The notes under the pieces were generated by a model. The model made no database searches. It saw nothing but the letters and a program-made list of their open reading frames with translations, and was not told the origin of the DNA. The position numbers and the translations under genes are program-made. This document shows, piece after piece, positions 26,904 to 47,781 of a stretch of 64,000 bases of DNA (position 1 is the stretch's first letter; each line of letters begins with the position of its first letter). Source of the DNA: Cristatella mucedo (lineage: Eukaryota; Bryozoa; Phylactolaemata; Cristatellidae); NCBI GenBank assembly GCA_009760855.2, contig WPIO01000067.1, positions 1,310,001 to 1,374,000 on the forward strand, read 5' to 3'.

Positions 26904-28209
26904 TTAATCTTCTTCTTCCTCCTCTTCCTCATTATTGATCTGGAAGTACCGCAGATCATACGAGTCTTTTGTGGCTGCCACTACCCGAAGCCAGTCACGG
27001 AGGTTGTTTTTCTTCAAGTACTTCTTTGTTAGGTACTTCAGGTACCTGAAAAATTTAACATTACGGCCACGGTGGAGATTTCTTTAGTACTCAAAAAAAC
27101 CAACTGGCTGACATTCTCAGCAATATCAGCACCACCAATATAGTAAGTACCTCTTTGAAAATGTTATGCTGCAAGTAATAATCAGCTTGTTCTTTTGTTT
27201 CTCAATGCTGACGCTAGATCCAAGATTTCCGGCCTTTCCATCAACCTTGATCTTCTGCTTCAGAAACTTCTCCTGGTGAAGCAAACACGTGTCAAAGGTC
27301 AGGGAAGAGAACCCTGACCGACAACTGCTGACGGTATCAAAGGTTAGGGAAGAGAACCCTAACCAAATCAGGGAAGGCAGCCCTGACTGACAACTGCTGA
27401 TGAGCACCTAGGCAAGATCTGCAAAACCAGCAGCCTTGACCAATGACTGAGGCATGCTCATGCAGTCACCAAACAGTTATCGACTAACATAAATCGAGAG
27501 CAGCTGCTAGCGATCACTCACGAAGTCGGCAACGTCCATGATTCCATCTTCTACGGGCCTAGTGCAGTCAAGTGTGAACTTGATCGCGGTCTTCTTCTTC
27601 TTGCCTTTGGCGACCGCCTTGCCACTCTTCTTGGGGACCTTAGCTGGGGCCGCTGGTGCTGGTGCCTGAAGAAATCGCATTGACCACTGCAGCATAAGCT
27701 GCTAAGCCGTGAAGCTCACAACCAACGACGTCGTCTTAGTTCTCTATACAAGCAGCATTTAAGTCACAACAGCTGCGACCCTACGCATGTACTGTATGCA
27801 TATAGTAATTCTAGCAAAAACGACTCCGAAAATTACCCAATGAATGAGTTCGTAAAAGCCGCAGGCCCAGCGAACAGAAAAAAGGTCAGACAATTTACTG
27901 TGCCACTAATCATTCGAAACCTTCGTAATATCAAGGTATGTTGAGCTGTACTGGCACAAGTAGCTAAAAAAGCTAAAAAAGGGCCGCCAAATCGCCAGTG
28001 GTGGGCATCGCTAGCGCACCACTGCCGCCCAGAAGCACGCGCCTATGGACCGTCCTATGGGCGAACGGGATGGAGTAAGACGCCTATACACAGAAAATAG
28101 GTACCTTGATAATCTGCACTAACGGATGAGAGTACTATTAACAACAATAACACAAATGAGATCGAAACAGCTGACCGCCTTGAGAGCGCAGGCTACCCAC
28201 CACAGGCAT
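26904..28209 (-). CDS. RPL22: Ribosomal protein eL22, four coding exons
   Basis: A 60S ribosomal subunit protein. Exons on the minus strand: 28209-28201, 27665-27522, 27272-27151, 27045-26904 (417 nt, 138 aa, all junctions in frame, GT-AG). The protein has a basic, Ala/Pro/Lys-rich N-terminus, then '[20 protein letters not shown]', '[19 protein letters not shown]', '[19 protein letters not shown]' and 'RDWLRVVA'. It ends in an acidic run of seven Glu and one Asp. This is collinear with vertebrate eL22. The first exon codes only Met-Pro-Val, an arrangement common in ribosomal protein genes; this nine-base exon is the least certain part. Intron 2 holds three tandem hairpins (27297-27386). The gene is head-to-head with AP2M1. 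Confidence 0.92.
27297..27386. repeat. Three tandem hairpins in RPL22 intron 2
   Basis: Stems are 27297-27304/27312-27319 (ggtcaggg/ccctgacc), 27342-27349/27357-27364 (ggttaggg/ccctaacc) and 27368-27373/27381-27386 (tcaggg/ccctga), each with a 7-nt loop. 'acaactgctga' follows hairpins 1 and 3, so the block arose by tandem duplication. The C-G pair of stem 1 is T-A in stem 2, so pairing is kept. Confidence 0.9.
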
Positions 28210-28797
28210 GATGGCGACTCCACGACGGAAAGACAGAATGGCGGCGGCCTCGCTGCCACTGCAGTGTGGGAAAACGGTGAAGCTTTATAATAAACTAGGT
28301 GAAATTATTACTCAATATATTTTAAATAAATTCTTAAGAAAGAAAAATTGCTTGTTAACAAACTTAGTCGTATTGATCCACTGCAGTGAGTTCACCGGCC
28401 GGATCCCGGTCAACCTCGCTTCGTGTCTTCGCTTCCTGCGTTTAGTCCAAGTATTGTTCGGTGCAGGTAAAATAGCTGGTAGCCGCCGCTGATTAGTTAT
28501 TTTCTAGACACGAAGTCTTTTTCCACAAACTACCTGCCGGCGCTTGCTCGCCGCCCACTTCCGTAATCGATCCCTGTTGACCGCTGCGCCCACCGGTATT
28601 CTGTCCCGCTCGCAGTTCCTGAGGTACAGAGCCGTTATTATTTGGCTCAGCTTTGAGGCCAGTGAACTGCGCGCCGTGCAGTAGCTTGCAGCTTGGGCCT
28701 TGAGTTTACGAGGCCAGTGCATTTTACCCCAAGGAACGCGAGGTCCGCGGCTGGTCGCCACTCCAAGTACACTGCCGTGACCACGTAACCTGCTGGA
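28210..28797. promoter_or_regulatory. Divergent intergenic region between RPL22 and AP2M1
   Basis: The two start codons face away from each other across 588 bp. On the RPL22 side, the minus strand reads 'gccgccattctgtctttcc': a YY1-like site (reverse of 'aatggcggc') beside a pyrimidine run ('tctttcc', near 28227-28234) that fits a 5' TOP transcription start. An AT-rich block lies at 28285-28370. On the AP2M1 side the last 180 bp are GC-richer and probably 5' UTR. That one element drives both genes is inference. Confidence 0.55.
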
Positions 28798-38258
<9,461 letters not shown>

Positions 38259-39945
38259 AAGTGAACCTCGTCGTTATCATCGTCGTCGTACACAAACACT
38301 GCCGGGAGACACCAGGGGCAGGTTACTGCCCCGGCCGTCGTACCAGGCCGTGCAAGCACGGAGCACAAGGACAACTAATTAAGCTTTCCCTTATAATTTT
38401 ATTTCCTTGTATATCGCAAGCAAACGGGCCAAGTCACTCGCTGCTCGGTTAGAGAAACATGACAAGGACTGTTGCCAACTGCCAGCAAGGTGCTGACTAG
38501 CAGCATAGCAGTTGGTGGGCTTTTTTGCATCAAACCTTCGGCAGTGCTGGAGGTTTAATCCTGGCAGGGTGGCAGCAGCAGCCTGTTCTTTCTGCTGCTG
38601 ATTCGTGGCAGCAATTGATCTTGCCACTGTTTACCAGTGGCTGTATTGGTACTATTGGTCGGACTGGAGGAGCTGAATTTGGCCTGCACCGTCATCGGTA
38701 GCTTCATAGTTTACCTGCTTCAGCCGAAGATCGGGGCTGCAAATGTGTCGTTGCTTTTAATAAACATTGTCGTCGCCTCGTTTAGAACAATGAATGTAGA
38801 AAGCAAGATTCTTATGTGTGAGTTGCTGAGAGATTAGTGGCGGTTCAGGATGTAGAAGACAAACTCGACTTAAGTAAGCCAAGTTCGCTGTAAGAAAAAT
38901 GTCCACTGGGGTTAAACTGAGCTGAAGAGATGCTTCTTTAGCTGGGACTAATGAAGCAAGTATCGACATGTAATAAGCCGTTACCTGCTGCACGACTGTG
39001 AGTTGGCAATTGCAGGCCTCGATGCTTAGACGAGAGTACGACAGCCAAACTAGACCTCGTCTTTGTGGCATTGAGTTCACGCTACTGTAATTGCCTTGAT
39101 TTAGTATTCCTGACTGGTGCTGTTAATCGTCTGCAACCGGTACAGAACTCAGAGGCTGGTCTGAAGGTCAGAATCAGCAGTTCTAGTGAAGGAAACATCC
39201 GGGGACTCACCATTTCTATCGCAGAATGAGCTGAGTGGGCCGGGTAATCAAAATTCCTCCGAACTTTGTTAACTGACTGCAAGATAAGGCACAGGACTCC
39301 AAGAAGTTAGGTCGCGGCTCCAAAAATTCAAATGTGAAGTCTTGGACCATTGCCACCATTGTCTGAGTTAGCCCCCACCGTAGTGCAGAGTAATCGGTCC
39401 CCGGATTTGAGATTCAGAAGCATGTACTTACGGTCTGAGTTGACCCTTTTTACTTCCAATAGATAGTGGAAATGTCGCTGCAATTTACTCGATGTATGCA
39501 ATTGAAGCAGTATATATGGGCTGTTGCTGTTGACCAGTGCTAGATAATAAAATTCAACTATTGTTTGAGCTTCAAGGGTATAGCGACTACGTACCACTAA
39601 GCAGCTATTCGTTCGTACCGTGCGTCATCCACCGTGAGAAGACTAAAAAACATTTGAATAAAAGCAATACAATGGATCTGCTAGTTGGCGTTAACAGCTG
39701 CAGTCTATAATGGCTTAAAAGAAAATCTTCGGCTGGATATCGCATCGACAGGATCTAAAGCTGACTAATCTCAATCGCATGTTGAATGATGTTGGGCTCT
39801 CGATACTTTCGTCGCCATCAGACACCTTTTTAGCTCTGCCCTTTGCCAACCTGGAATCCCGTAGCCCCAATTTCTATGCACCCACGCCTATAGCTGGGTA
39901 CTAATAAAATAAGGACATCCAATGATTTGAAATTTAAAACAGCTC
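38259..39945. other. AP2M1 3' UTR and downstream intergenic sequence
   Basis: An AATAAA lies at about 38758-38763 ('cttttaataaacattg'), a plausible AP2M1 polyadenylation signal giving a 3' UTR of about 500 nt. A second is near 39657. No further gene or repeat is recognised. Confidence 0.45.
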
Positions 39946-39949
39946 AAAA

Positions 39950-40325
39950 CCGCTCATCTTCACTCCCTCCGTGCCTTTAGTTCGTATGCTCCCAAAGCCT
40001 GGAACTCAATCCCGACTTGCATCACGACGTCCCCTGACTTTTCCTCATTTAAAAAGAAACTAAAAACGTATCTTTTTATCGCAGCATTGAGCGGATTCCT
40101 GCGATTCGTCCTTTATGTGCTTATGCGTGCTGACACTGCATGCTACCACTAACCGTACTCGCATGCTGACCCTGTGCATGCCACCGTCGAACCATGCTTT
40201 TCTTATTGTTTATTGAGCATCCTGTCACTAACCATTCGATCGTGCTTCCTTTGCAGCAAATTTAAAGTGTCCTGAAAGAGTTTAAGTTCTATGAGGGCGA
40301 TATATCAAATGTACGACTATTATTT
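39950..40325 (+). mobile_element. L2-type LINE 3' end
   Basis: The plus strand reads 'ttcgtatgctcccaaagcct', 'catttaaaaagaaactaaaa' and 'cagcattgagcgg', which are end-of-ORF blocks of the long copies. The 3' UTR follows ('ccactaacc' twice) with the tail 'aaatttaaagtgtcctgaaa'. About 370 bp, 5'-truncated, better preserved than most fragments. Confidence 0.85.
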
Positions 40326-40773
40326 TTATTGTTATCCACCTGGTTATACACGCGGGTTTCTTTTTATTAGTTTCTGTGTGCTGCGACAGTGCAAGTTATT
40401 GTCTCTAGTCGCTCTACACGTCTCAATATATACAGGGCTCTTAATTTTTATTATCAATATAACTGTCACAGCTCTTTCCCCCAATGGTTAGAGAGTGGCT
40501 CAGGATTTCACGTGCATCCAGCATTCGGTGGTGGTTGAGCTCAGGTCACCGCCGTTTTGTTAAGTCGCAGATATTCGATCGAGCAGGCAGAGCGTCGACA
40601 TCAACGTAATCGTCAGCGCCTAAAAGAGACGCTGGAGCAGTTCTTCAAGGGTGACCTCATCGAGGATGACAAGCCTGGGAGTACTGGGAGCGCTTTGTTG
40701 AAAAGCTGTGCCACTTTCGGCGGCAGCCACCGACCGTGTCGCGATGCGCTCGCAGGCGTCTCCTATATCACTC

Positions 40774-40857
<84 letters not shown>

Positions 40858-43800
40858 TCTCGTCCACGTCGGAGCTCTTGATACAAGTTTTTGCCACTTG
40901 CCCAGCCAAGTGGGCGTGAACGTGCTAGCCGTCCGGCGCCGCCTAGCCCACACCGCTGCGTTGCAGCCTGGCCACATCGTGTGCTTACCTATATATACAT
41001 GCACGCACGTAGATTATTCAACGTGATGGCATACGCTTTAAACAGAATGGCAGTCACTCATAAATCTCTACTTACGCTGCCGATCATGCCGAAATACGCC
41101 ACGTACAGGTGCAAACGTGCTCGATTCTGAGCTCAGGGGCGTCGCGTCGCGTGGTCACGTGATAATCGCCTTTAACCTTAACCTCTAGTTGCGAGCCCTG
41201 CAGACGCCTCTCCGGCGTGGCAGGCGGCTGACACTCAGAGAAGGACTCTGGGGGCGCACAGATATTTGAGCGTGCTCAAGTTTACTAACACAACGTAAGT
41301 TGCTTATAATTATAGAATGAAAGCTTCCGAGTGCGGCTCTTTATCCAGCCTTCGCTCCGGGTCGTTAACTGCCGGCTGTCTGGTGGCGCCAGGTATCGTG
41401 GCCGGCATTCGTGGCTATTCAGCCATTCGTGGCCACTCTTGCCGGCCTGTGCGCGGCGACATGCCCCCTCGCTCAATGTCATACCTATTTCGAAATGGAC
41501 GGCTTTATGGCGTGTAAGTAAAAGCTAATTGGTCGTCGCGATAAACAACTCAGCCTTGACCAGTCGGTGGCGCATTACTGCAGTCAACCCGCCACGTGCT
41601 ACCCCCCCCGTCACGTTGGCATGGTTCAACTGCACGGGTCCAGTAGCTAGGTACGAAAATTGTGTTGCCATATATTCTTGTCCGTAATGTGTTGGCTTAC
41701 ACTTACGTCGAGGTGAAGTCTCTTTGCCTTGTAAATGGCACTAAAGAATTTTGTGTGTGTGTGGCGGCAGCCTTCCTATCGTCCTCGGAAACATGCACGT
41801 GGGAGAAATACTGCTAGCACAAGCTGCCATTTTATGAGCATTCATCGAGCAATTATATCAAACCAGTAATTTCCCGAGATGATTGCTGCATTTTGCATTG
41901 ATAATTTTAAGCATGCGTAGCTAGCTTGCGCCTAGAATAACTGAACGCGAGCTGGCCGGAACGGACTGCCCAATCGCGAGTAGGTCAGTTTGCCTACTAG
42001 TTTCTTTTAGTTGTAACCAAGGCTGGTTAAGACAAATTCTTATACAATGTTATGCACGGTTAATGCAGCCTTAGTGCTACTACTACTGCTGTGCAGACTC
42101 AGAAAGCTGAGGCAGTTACACGTTACAGCTTCAAACAGTCGACAGCCTATATCGTGCCATTTGTAGGCAATCCGCTTAAACACATACTGGTATCTTTGGA
42201 GGGCCAGCTTGAAATTAATTAAGGACCAGCAGCGGTAACTGCACTCTACGAATCCTGGATTAACGGCTTCTGGTGGTCTAAAGTCCTGCCCTAGGGCACA
42301 ACCGGCTTTCGGTCCTCTTGTGGGAATGTCATCGCCGTCACGTGGTTCCGCCCCCTGCCGACGTTCCGTTCGTCCAACGGAAACGCTCCTTCCCGGCACG
42401 TGACGCGTTCATTGCCTGTGCGTCGGCCTGTACGCACGCTATCCACTCTCTTCTCTCTCTCTCTCTCTTAACACCACGTGCTCCGAAGCAGCACGCACGA
42501 CGGCTGCTATATCATATAATACATCCGTCGTCGACAACGCCACGACTCGCTTGTGGGGGCTTTGCTCTTCGTCGTGCCGCCATCGCGCGCCCTTACACCC
42601 TAACTATCTCGGGCTTGAAAGGCTAGTGGGCCGTGCAATCGCGGTTGACCTGCAGCCATTCATTTCTAGCTTTCTGTGACTAGAAAAGGGTTTGTTATAT
42701 TATTTAAAATTTTCTTTCAGCCGATTAGCGAGACAAAATGAGAGCCTGCACGTGCCTGCCCTTAGCGTGCATGCCCGTGCCTGCCCGTTAGCGTGCAAGC
42801 CTGTTCGTGCCGTTAGCCTGTCCGTGCCGTTAGCGTGCAGCGTGCCCGTCCTTCCATCAGCCGTCCATGGGGAGACCGCCCAGGGGGAGGAATTGTTACC
42901 CAAGTGACTTGGTTGGTTAGGTCACCAAGAAATTCCAGGAATACAAAAAAAATCGTAATTAAGTGATACCAATGAGATAGAAATAAACATGAGACACGCA
43001 TATTTAGCATATTTTATTTAGTACAGGCCTGTGGGAATAGCACGCGAGGCTCTGCTAAGAAAATGTGCCACCTGAGTTTTATAACCTGGAAGATAGTGTT
43101 AAGAAGGTTGCGGTGCTTTAGTAAATTCAAAGTTAAATGGCAACATTCTCTCGGAACCAAAAGAGAAGTGAAGTGAGGTTTCCTCTCTCCTTGATGAAAT
43201 TACTTACCCTGTGATTTAAATATGTCCACGGGATGTTAAAATATGTAGTTTCTCAGATGTGTAAGAAACGGTGATCATTTTTGCTCCATTCCACCTTGCT
43301 TGTGCAAAGGCATTCACGAGGCTCCAAACGAGCTACCCGCAATTACAGTATATGGCAGTGTTACATGTGCATGCTGTTGAAAGCAGTTTGGATCGATCGT
43401 ATGCCCATGATTGCTGAAGTTTTGCCTAAAGACAATGCAATGCATTGAGTTCTACTTGCTTTGCCATTTCACTTGTCTGCTACCCAACACAATAGCCCAT
43501 GGAAGTGGTGCTCCATGGGGATGTAATCCATGCTCCTTCCTCTTGTACAACGTGAGTGCTAGACAAACCAGTTTTGGTGGCTGTACTGCACAAGTGGCAT
43601 TATTTATTTTTAATTTGTATAACCGCGTGCGTGAATAGCTATACATCTACAAAGCAGAGCTCGCCTCCTGACATTGAGCGCTCTAACGTGCGTTCTTGTT
43701 CGTTGCAGAATTCTTCCGAAAACCGAAGTTCTTACGAGCATCGTATACGGAAATGATACAGCTAAGACCTGTTTAAAGTTATTCTGATGGTTATTTGACC

Positions 43801-43867
43801 GTAGCACGTAAGAAATTACGTGCCTATGGATATCTAAACGCTTATCGCTTCGGGCTGTTGGGTCTCC
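40326..43867. other. Intergenic; (CT)n(AT)n tract; no gene recognised
   Basis: A compound (CT)n(AT)n microsatellite lies at about 40776-40857. A GC-rich block at 42330-42600 has three CACGTG boxes and could be a promoter, but no gene was found to go with it. An ORF at 41317-41517 runs into a consensus donor GTAAGT. A stretch at 40557-40720 has an open frame rich in Glu, Arg and Lys. None of these could be tied to a known protein. Confidence 0.4.
40776..40857. repeat. Compound (CT)n(AT)n microsatellite
   Basis: About 55 nt of CT repeat directly followed by about 25 nt of AT repeat. Confidence 0.95.
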
Positions 43868-44419
43868 CACGCCGGCGGCTGCCTTAGCTACGCCGGCGGC
43901 TAGTAACCTGCATGTTAGTTATGATCGTCAGCAGCTGTTATCGCTTCATAATCGTAGATCAAATGCATTCCTAGATATTAATGTTGTTGCTAAGATTCAT
44001 GAACTATGCATTAACAAAAGAAAAGCACCCTGTAGCCGCCTCGGTTGCCAAAACCACCAGATCAGACGCAGCTCGTTGGGCGGAACCTGCAAGCTGAGTA
44101 GCCGCTCGTTCGGTATTCCTAGCATTGTCTCGAACCGCTCAGCATGCTCCCCCACATGTATCATTGTAAATTTCTCATACTTAGTGGTCATCAGGCCTGT
44201 TGTAACTCCATCGGCCAGACATGACGCTTGCCTTTGGAATCCTCGCTCAATGTGCAATAAACCTCTGGTAATAAGCGATCTTATTTCGGAAAATAGTATC
44301 GACCTGCTCGCCCTAACTGAAACTTGGCTAAAGTCGATAAACTGCCCGACAATTAAAGACGCTACCCCATCTGGTTTCTCGTTCTTTCTCACCCCTAGAT
44401 CAATCAAAACTGGAGGTCT

Positions 44420-44485
44420 AGTTAATAATAATAATAATAATAATAATGCACTTGATAAAGCGCCCTCAGAGAACTTAATCTCCTA
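44420..44485 (-). mobile_element. Short L2 LINE tail inserted in LINE copy 2
   Basis: An (AAT)n run plus 'gcacttgataaagcgccctc' and 'gagaacttaatctc' is the reverse complement of the LINE 3' end. It is flanked by 'ctag' on both sides, suggesting a 4-bp target duplication. About 60 bp long, so severely 5'-truncated. Confidence 0.8.
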
Positions 44486-45087
44486 GAGTTGCTATTTCAA
44501 CGTTCACTTTGATAACTTATCTGACGCTTTCAGCACCGAATTTCGTGCATTGACTGACTCACTGTCTCTTCTGGCTCATGTGCATGGCCCTACTCACATC
44601 AAGGGTCACACACTCGGACCAGATTTTTTCATACAACTGCACTTTGTCATCACCAATTATTACCGAATCCTGCTTATATGACCACATGCAGATCTCATTC
44701 AATCTACAGTGTGTGCCCACCTCCTCTAAAATAACCTGTGAATCGCGAAACCTCAAGACCCTTGACATCTATGCTGTCCTTGCGAGAATATCTGCTTCAC
44801 CTCTGCTGCTCAGTCCTCCCTCCGATCTGTCATTGGTAGATAGCTACAACACGACATTAGCTGACACTCTCGACGAGTTTGCACCTCTGACAAAGCGCAC
44901 TGTGCGCCCTCGTCCAGACGGCCTATGGTTTACCACAGCCATTAAATTAGCCAGGTCTACTAAGCGCAAGCTTGAAAAAGCATACACAAGATCAGGACTG
45001 ACTGTCCATCGACAGGCATATGAAGACTACTATAGGTCGTACCAATCGATCCTAGCAAAGGCCAAGTCTAGCTTCTATAGAAACATT

Positions 45088-45272
45088 GTGGTGAGCCGTG
45101 ATCGCACACTAGGTAAGGCGGTTGCTTTCACGACCTCGGTCCCGAGGTCGTGGGTTCGATTCCTGTGGTGGGCGATTCTTTATCGCCACTGCAAGCGGTG
45201 GTGATAGCCGTAAAGGCTCTTCTGTCGCTATACAAAAAGAGGCTGTCTAATCAGCTAGGATTATTTTTTGAA
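45088..45272 (+). mobile_element. tRNA-derived SINE, family A, inside LINE copy 2
   Basis: A full-length family A copy: 'gtgagccgtgatcgcacact', 'ggtaaggcggttgcttt', the B box 'gggttcgattcc', 'caagcggtggtgatagccgt' and 'cttctgtcgctatac'. It interrupts the LINE ORF between 'SSFYRNIV' and 'ESQMHNPKML', which are contiguous in copy 1. Confidence 0.92.
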
Positions 45273-47275
45273 TCACAGATGCACAATCCAAAAATGCTGA
45301 TGTCGACGATAAACCATCTCCTCAACCGCTCCCAGATTTGCTCCTTACCTGATGATCCTTGTGATCTAGCCGATCGCTTCTCTCGATTCTTTGTGCAGAA
45401 GATAGACAAGATCAGGGAATCCATCACTGCGATGACAACATCCCCACTAGAATGCTGTTCCCCGATTCCTGCACCTCAATGTCTACATTTAAGCAGGTCA
45501 CTAGTGATCTAGTCCTGAAGTTCGTATCCCAATCAAAGAAGACAACAAATCCTCTGGACCCTATTCCCACTGTCCTGCTCCTACGTTGCATTGATCTGCT
45601 GCTGCCATGCATAACTAACATAAATATGTCATTAGCCTCAGGTCATGTCCCAGCACCTTTCAAAAAAGCTGTAGTCAGGCCACTTCTCAAGAAAGCGACA
45701 CTTGACCGAGAGAACTTGAGCAACTACTGCCCAGTCTCCCTTCTACCATTCCTATCAAAGACGCTGGAACGGGTCGTGGCAGACCAGCTGAACTCATATA
45801 TCGAAACTTTACACCTTGCTAGTAAGTCCCAGTCTGGCTTTAGAGCTAGTCACTCCACAGAGTCGGCATTGCTTAGGGTATACAACGACCTACTTAGGAA
45901 TGCAGACATGGGTAGAGTGTCTCTGCTTGTTTTGCTTGATCTTTCGGCAGCTTTTGATACTATCGATCACAAAGTTCTTCTAGAGTGCCTCTCATCTCGC
46001 CTGGGCATCACTGGCACTGCTCTGCAATTGTTCAGGTCCTATCTCAGTGGGAGACCAGAGTATTGACGCGAATGGACAAAGATCATCTTTGGTACCTCTG
46101 AAATAAGGGGTACCTGAGGGGTCCGTGCTAGGTCCGGTTCTTTTCATGGTTTATACTCTCCCTCTTGCTGATGTGATTTCCAAGCACAATCTAGGCTTTC
46201 ACTTCTATGCGGACGACACTTAGTTGTACCTTTGCTTTGATCCCTCCCAGCGTTCGAGCACCTCAAATTCTCTCAACTCACTTGCTTCATGTAGTGATGA
46301 TATCCGCACATGGATGGCAGCAAATTTTCTAAAACTAAACGAGGATAAAACTAACTTACTAGTTGTAAGCAAACCCAGTGTGATTCAGAAATTGGAAAGG
46401 CTGACGCTCAAAATTGGCTCTCAGCATAAATCTCCCGTTGAATCAGCTCGAGATCTAGGCGTCATGTTCCAAAGCGACCTCTCGTTAGACGACCGTATCA
46501 GCTCCACAGGCAAATCTGCCTATTTTCAGCTTTATAACATTGCCAAAATTCGGGCTTGTTTAGATAAGGATACCACGTCCAAGTTGGTCCATGCATTCGT
46601 GACATCCCGTCTCGACTTCTGCAACTCACTGCTCACTGGCCTACCAGCATGTGCGATCAGGCGATTGCAGCTGGTGCAAAGCGTCGCAGTTGCCACATTA
46701 CTCCACTTCTCGCAGACCTGCACTGGCTACCAGTCAAGCAACGGATTGACTTCAAGGTTTTGTCGCTCACTTTTAGGTCCCTTCATTCTATGGCTCCAGC
46801 CTATCTGTCAGATATACTCCCCCATCAGGCCAAGCATCGTACCACCCGCTTTTCGGAATCCAACAGTCTACAAATACCTCGTACAAACCTTAAATCCTAT
46901 GGAGACCGTGCATTCAGTTCGTATGCTCCCAAAGCCGGGAACTCCCTTCCGACTTGCGTCAGAACATCCCCTGACTTGACCACATTTAAAAAGAACTTAA
47001 AAACACCTATTTAAGACAGCATTAAGTGGGTCTCTGTGATTCGTCCTTCACGTGCTTGCGAGTGCTAACACTGTGAATGCTGCCACTAACCACATTTGCA
47101 TGCTGACCCTGTGCATGTCACCCCTAACCACGTTATTCATTTTGTTTGTTTATCAAGCATGATACTACTCACCATTCAATTGCATTTCCCTTTGCCGAAA
47201 ATGTAAAGCGCCTAGAGAGAGATTGAGTTCTCTGAGGGCGTTTTATCAAGTGGATTATTATTATTATTATTATTA

Positions 47276-47749
47276 AATCACTATTCATGACGTTAGAAGT
47301 CATTACTCAATCAGTCGAATATGTCCTGGTAAATTGGCTATGAAAAAAATCTCGTGATGGCCTGTGCAGTTTCAAATTACTCAGTGGGTGGCTGTTAGAC
47401 CAACCTTTGTTTGGGTACGGTGTTTGCTTGGGTCGCCTCTACTTTCTGGACTTGCCCTTGCATTCTCTGTGATTTGCAGGGAAGCACGTATGCCTATGGA
47501 AATCTTGCTACCAAAGATTTGACTGCAACACGCCGGCATGCGATCTTAAAAAACGATGGGCAACGTGTAATATTTTAATTTAGCTTGCATCATTTATAAT
47601 GGAGAGTGGTCTTGGTTAACTTTCCATCAGCTAGCAATTGTTGTCACTGCTGCTGCCAGTATCCCAAGCTACAGTTTCTGCAGTTACTGTGGTAGCTTTG
47701 TACAAAATTGTACGTTAAAATAATTGTATTTTAAAATATTTTATTTAAT

Positions 47750-47781
<32 letters not shown>

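Larger units (their letters stand above)
43868..47275 (+). mobile_element. L2/CR1-superfamily LINE, degraded long copy (copy 2)
   Basis: Colinear with copy 1 but on the plus strand. The 5' head has 'gccggcggctgccttagcta'. The endonuclease start 'DACLWNPRSMCNKPLV' and 'LALTETWL' lies in 44076-44400, the endonuclease end and linker at 44510-45087, and the RT at about 45273-46400. The C-terminus ('CHITPLLADLHWLPV', 'GNSLP') lies within 46649-47014. The 3' UTR and tail 'gtaaagcgcctagagagaga' plus (TTA)n end near 47275. The RT motif is followed by a stop ('YADDT' then stop, near 46221), and several frameshifts occur (e.g. near 46062). A SINE and a short LINE tail have inserted, and part of the endonuclease is deleted. 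It is not functional and older than copy 1. Confidence 0.9.

Noticed and set aside
27380-27460. C/D-box snoRNA in RPL22 intron 2
   Set aside because: A 'tgatgag' and a 'ctga' occur on the plus strand, antisense to the host gene, without a closing terminal stem. The tandem hairpins explain the local structure better.
40557-40919. ORF with a charged N-terminal half
   Set aside because: Its second half is the CT/AT microsatellite; no family could be named and no clear splice acceptor was found.
45100-45180. tRNA gene in the SINE heads
   Set aside because: A and B boxes are present, but the cloverleaf is not complete, the sequence continues into a SINE body, and the same head recurs in many dispersed copies.
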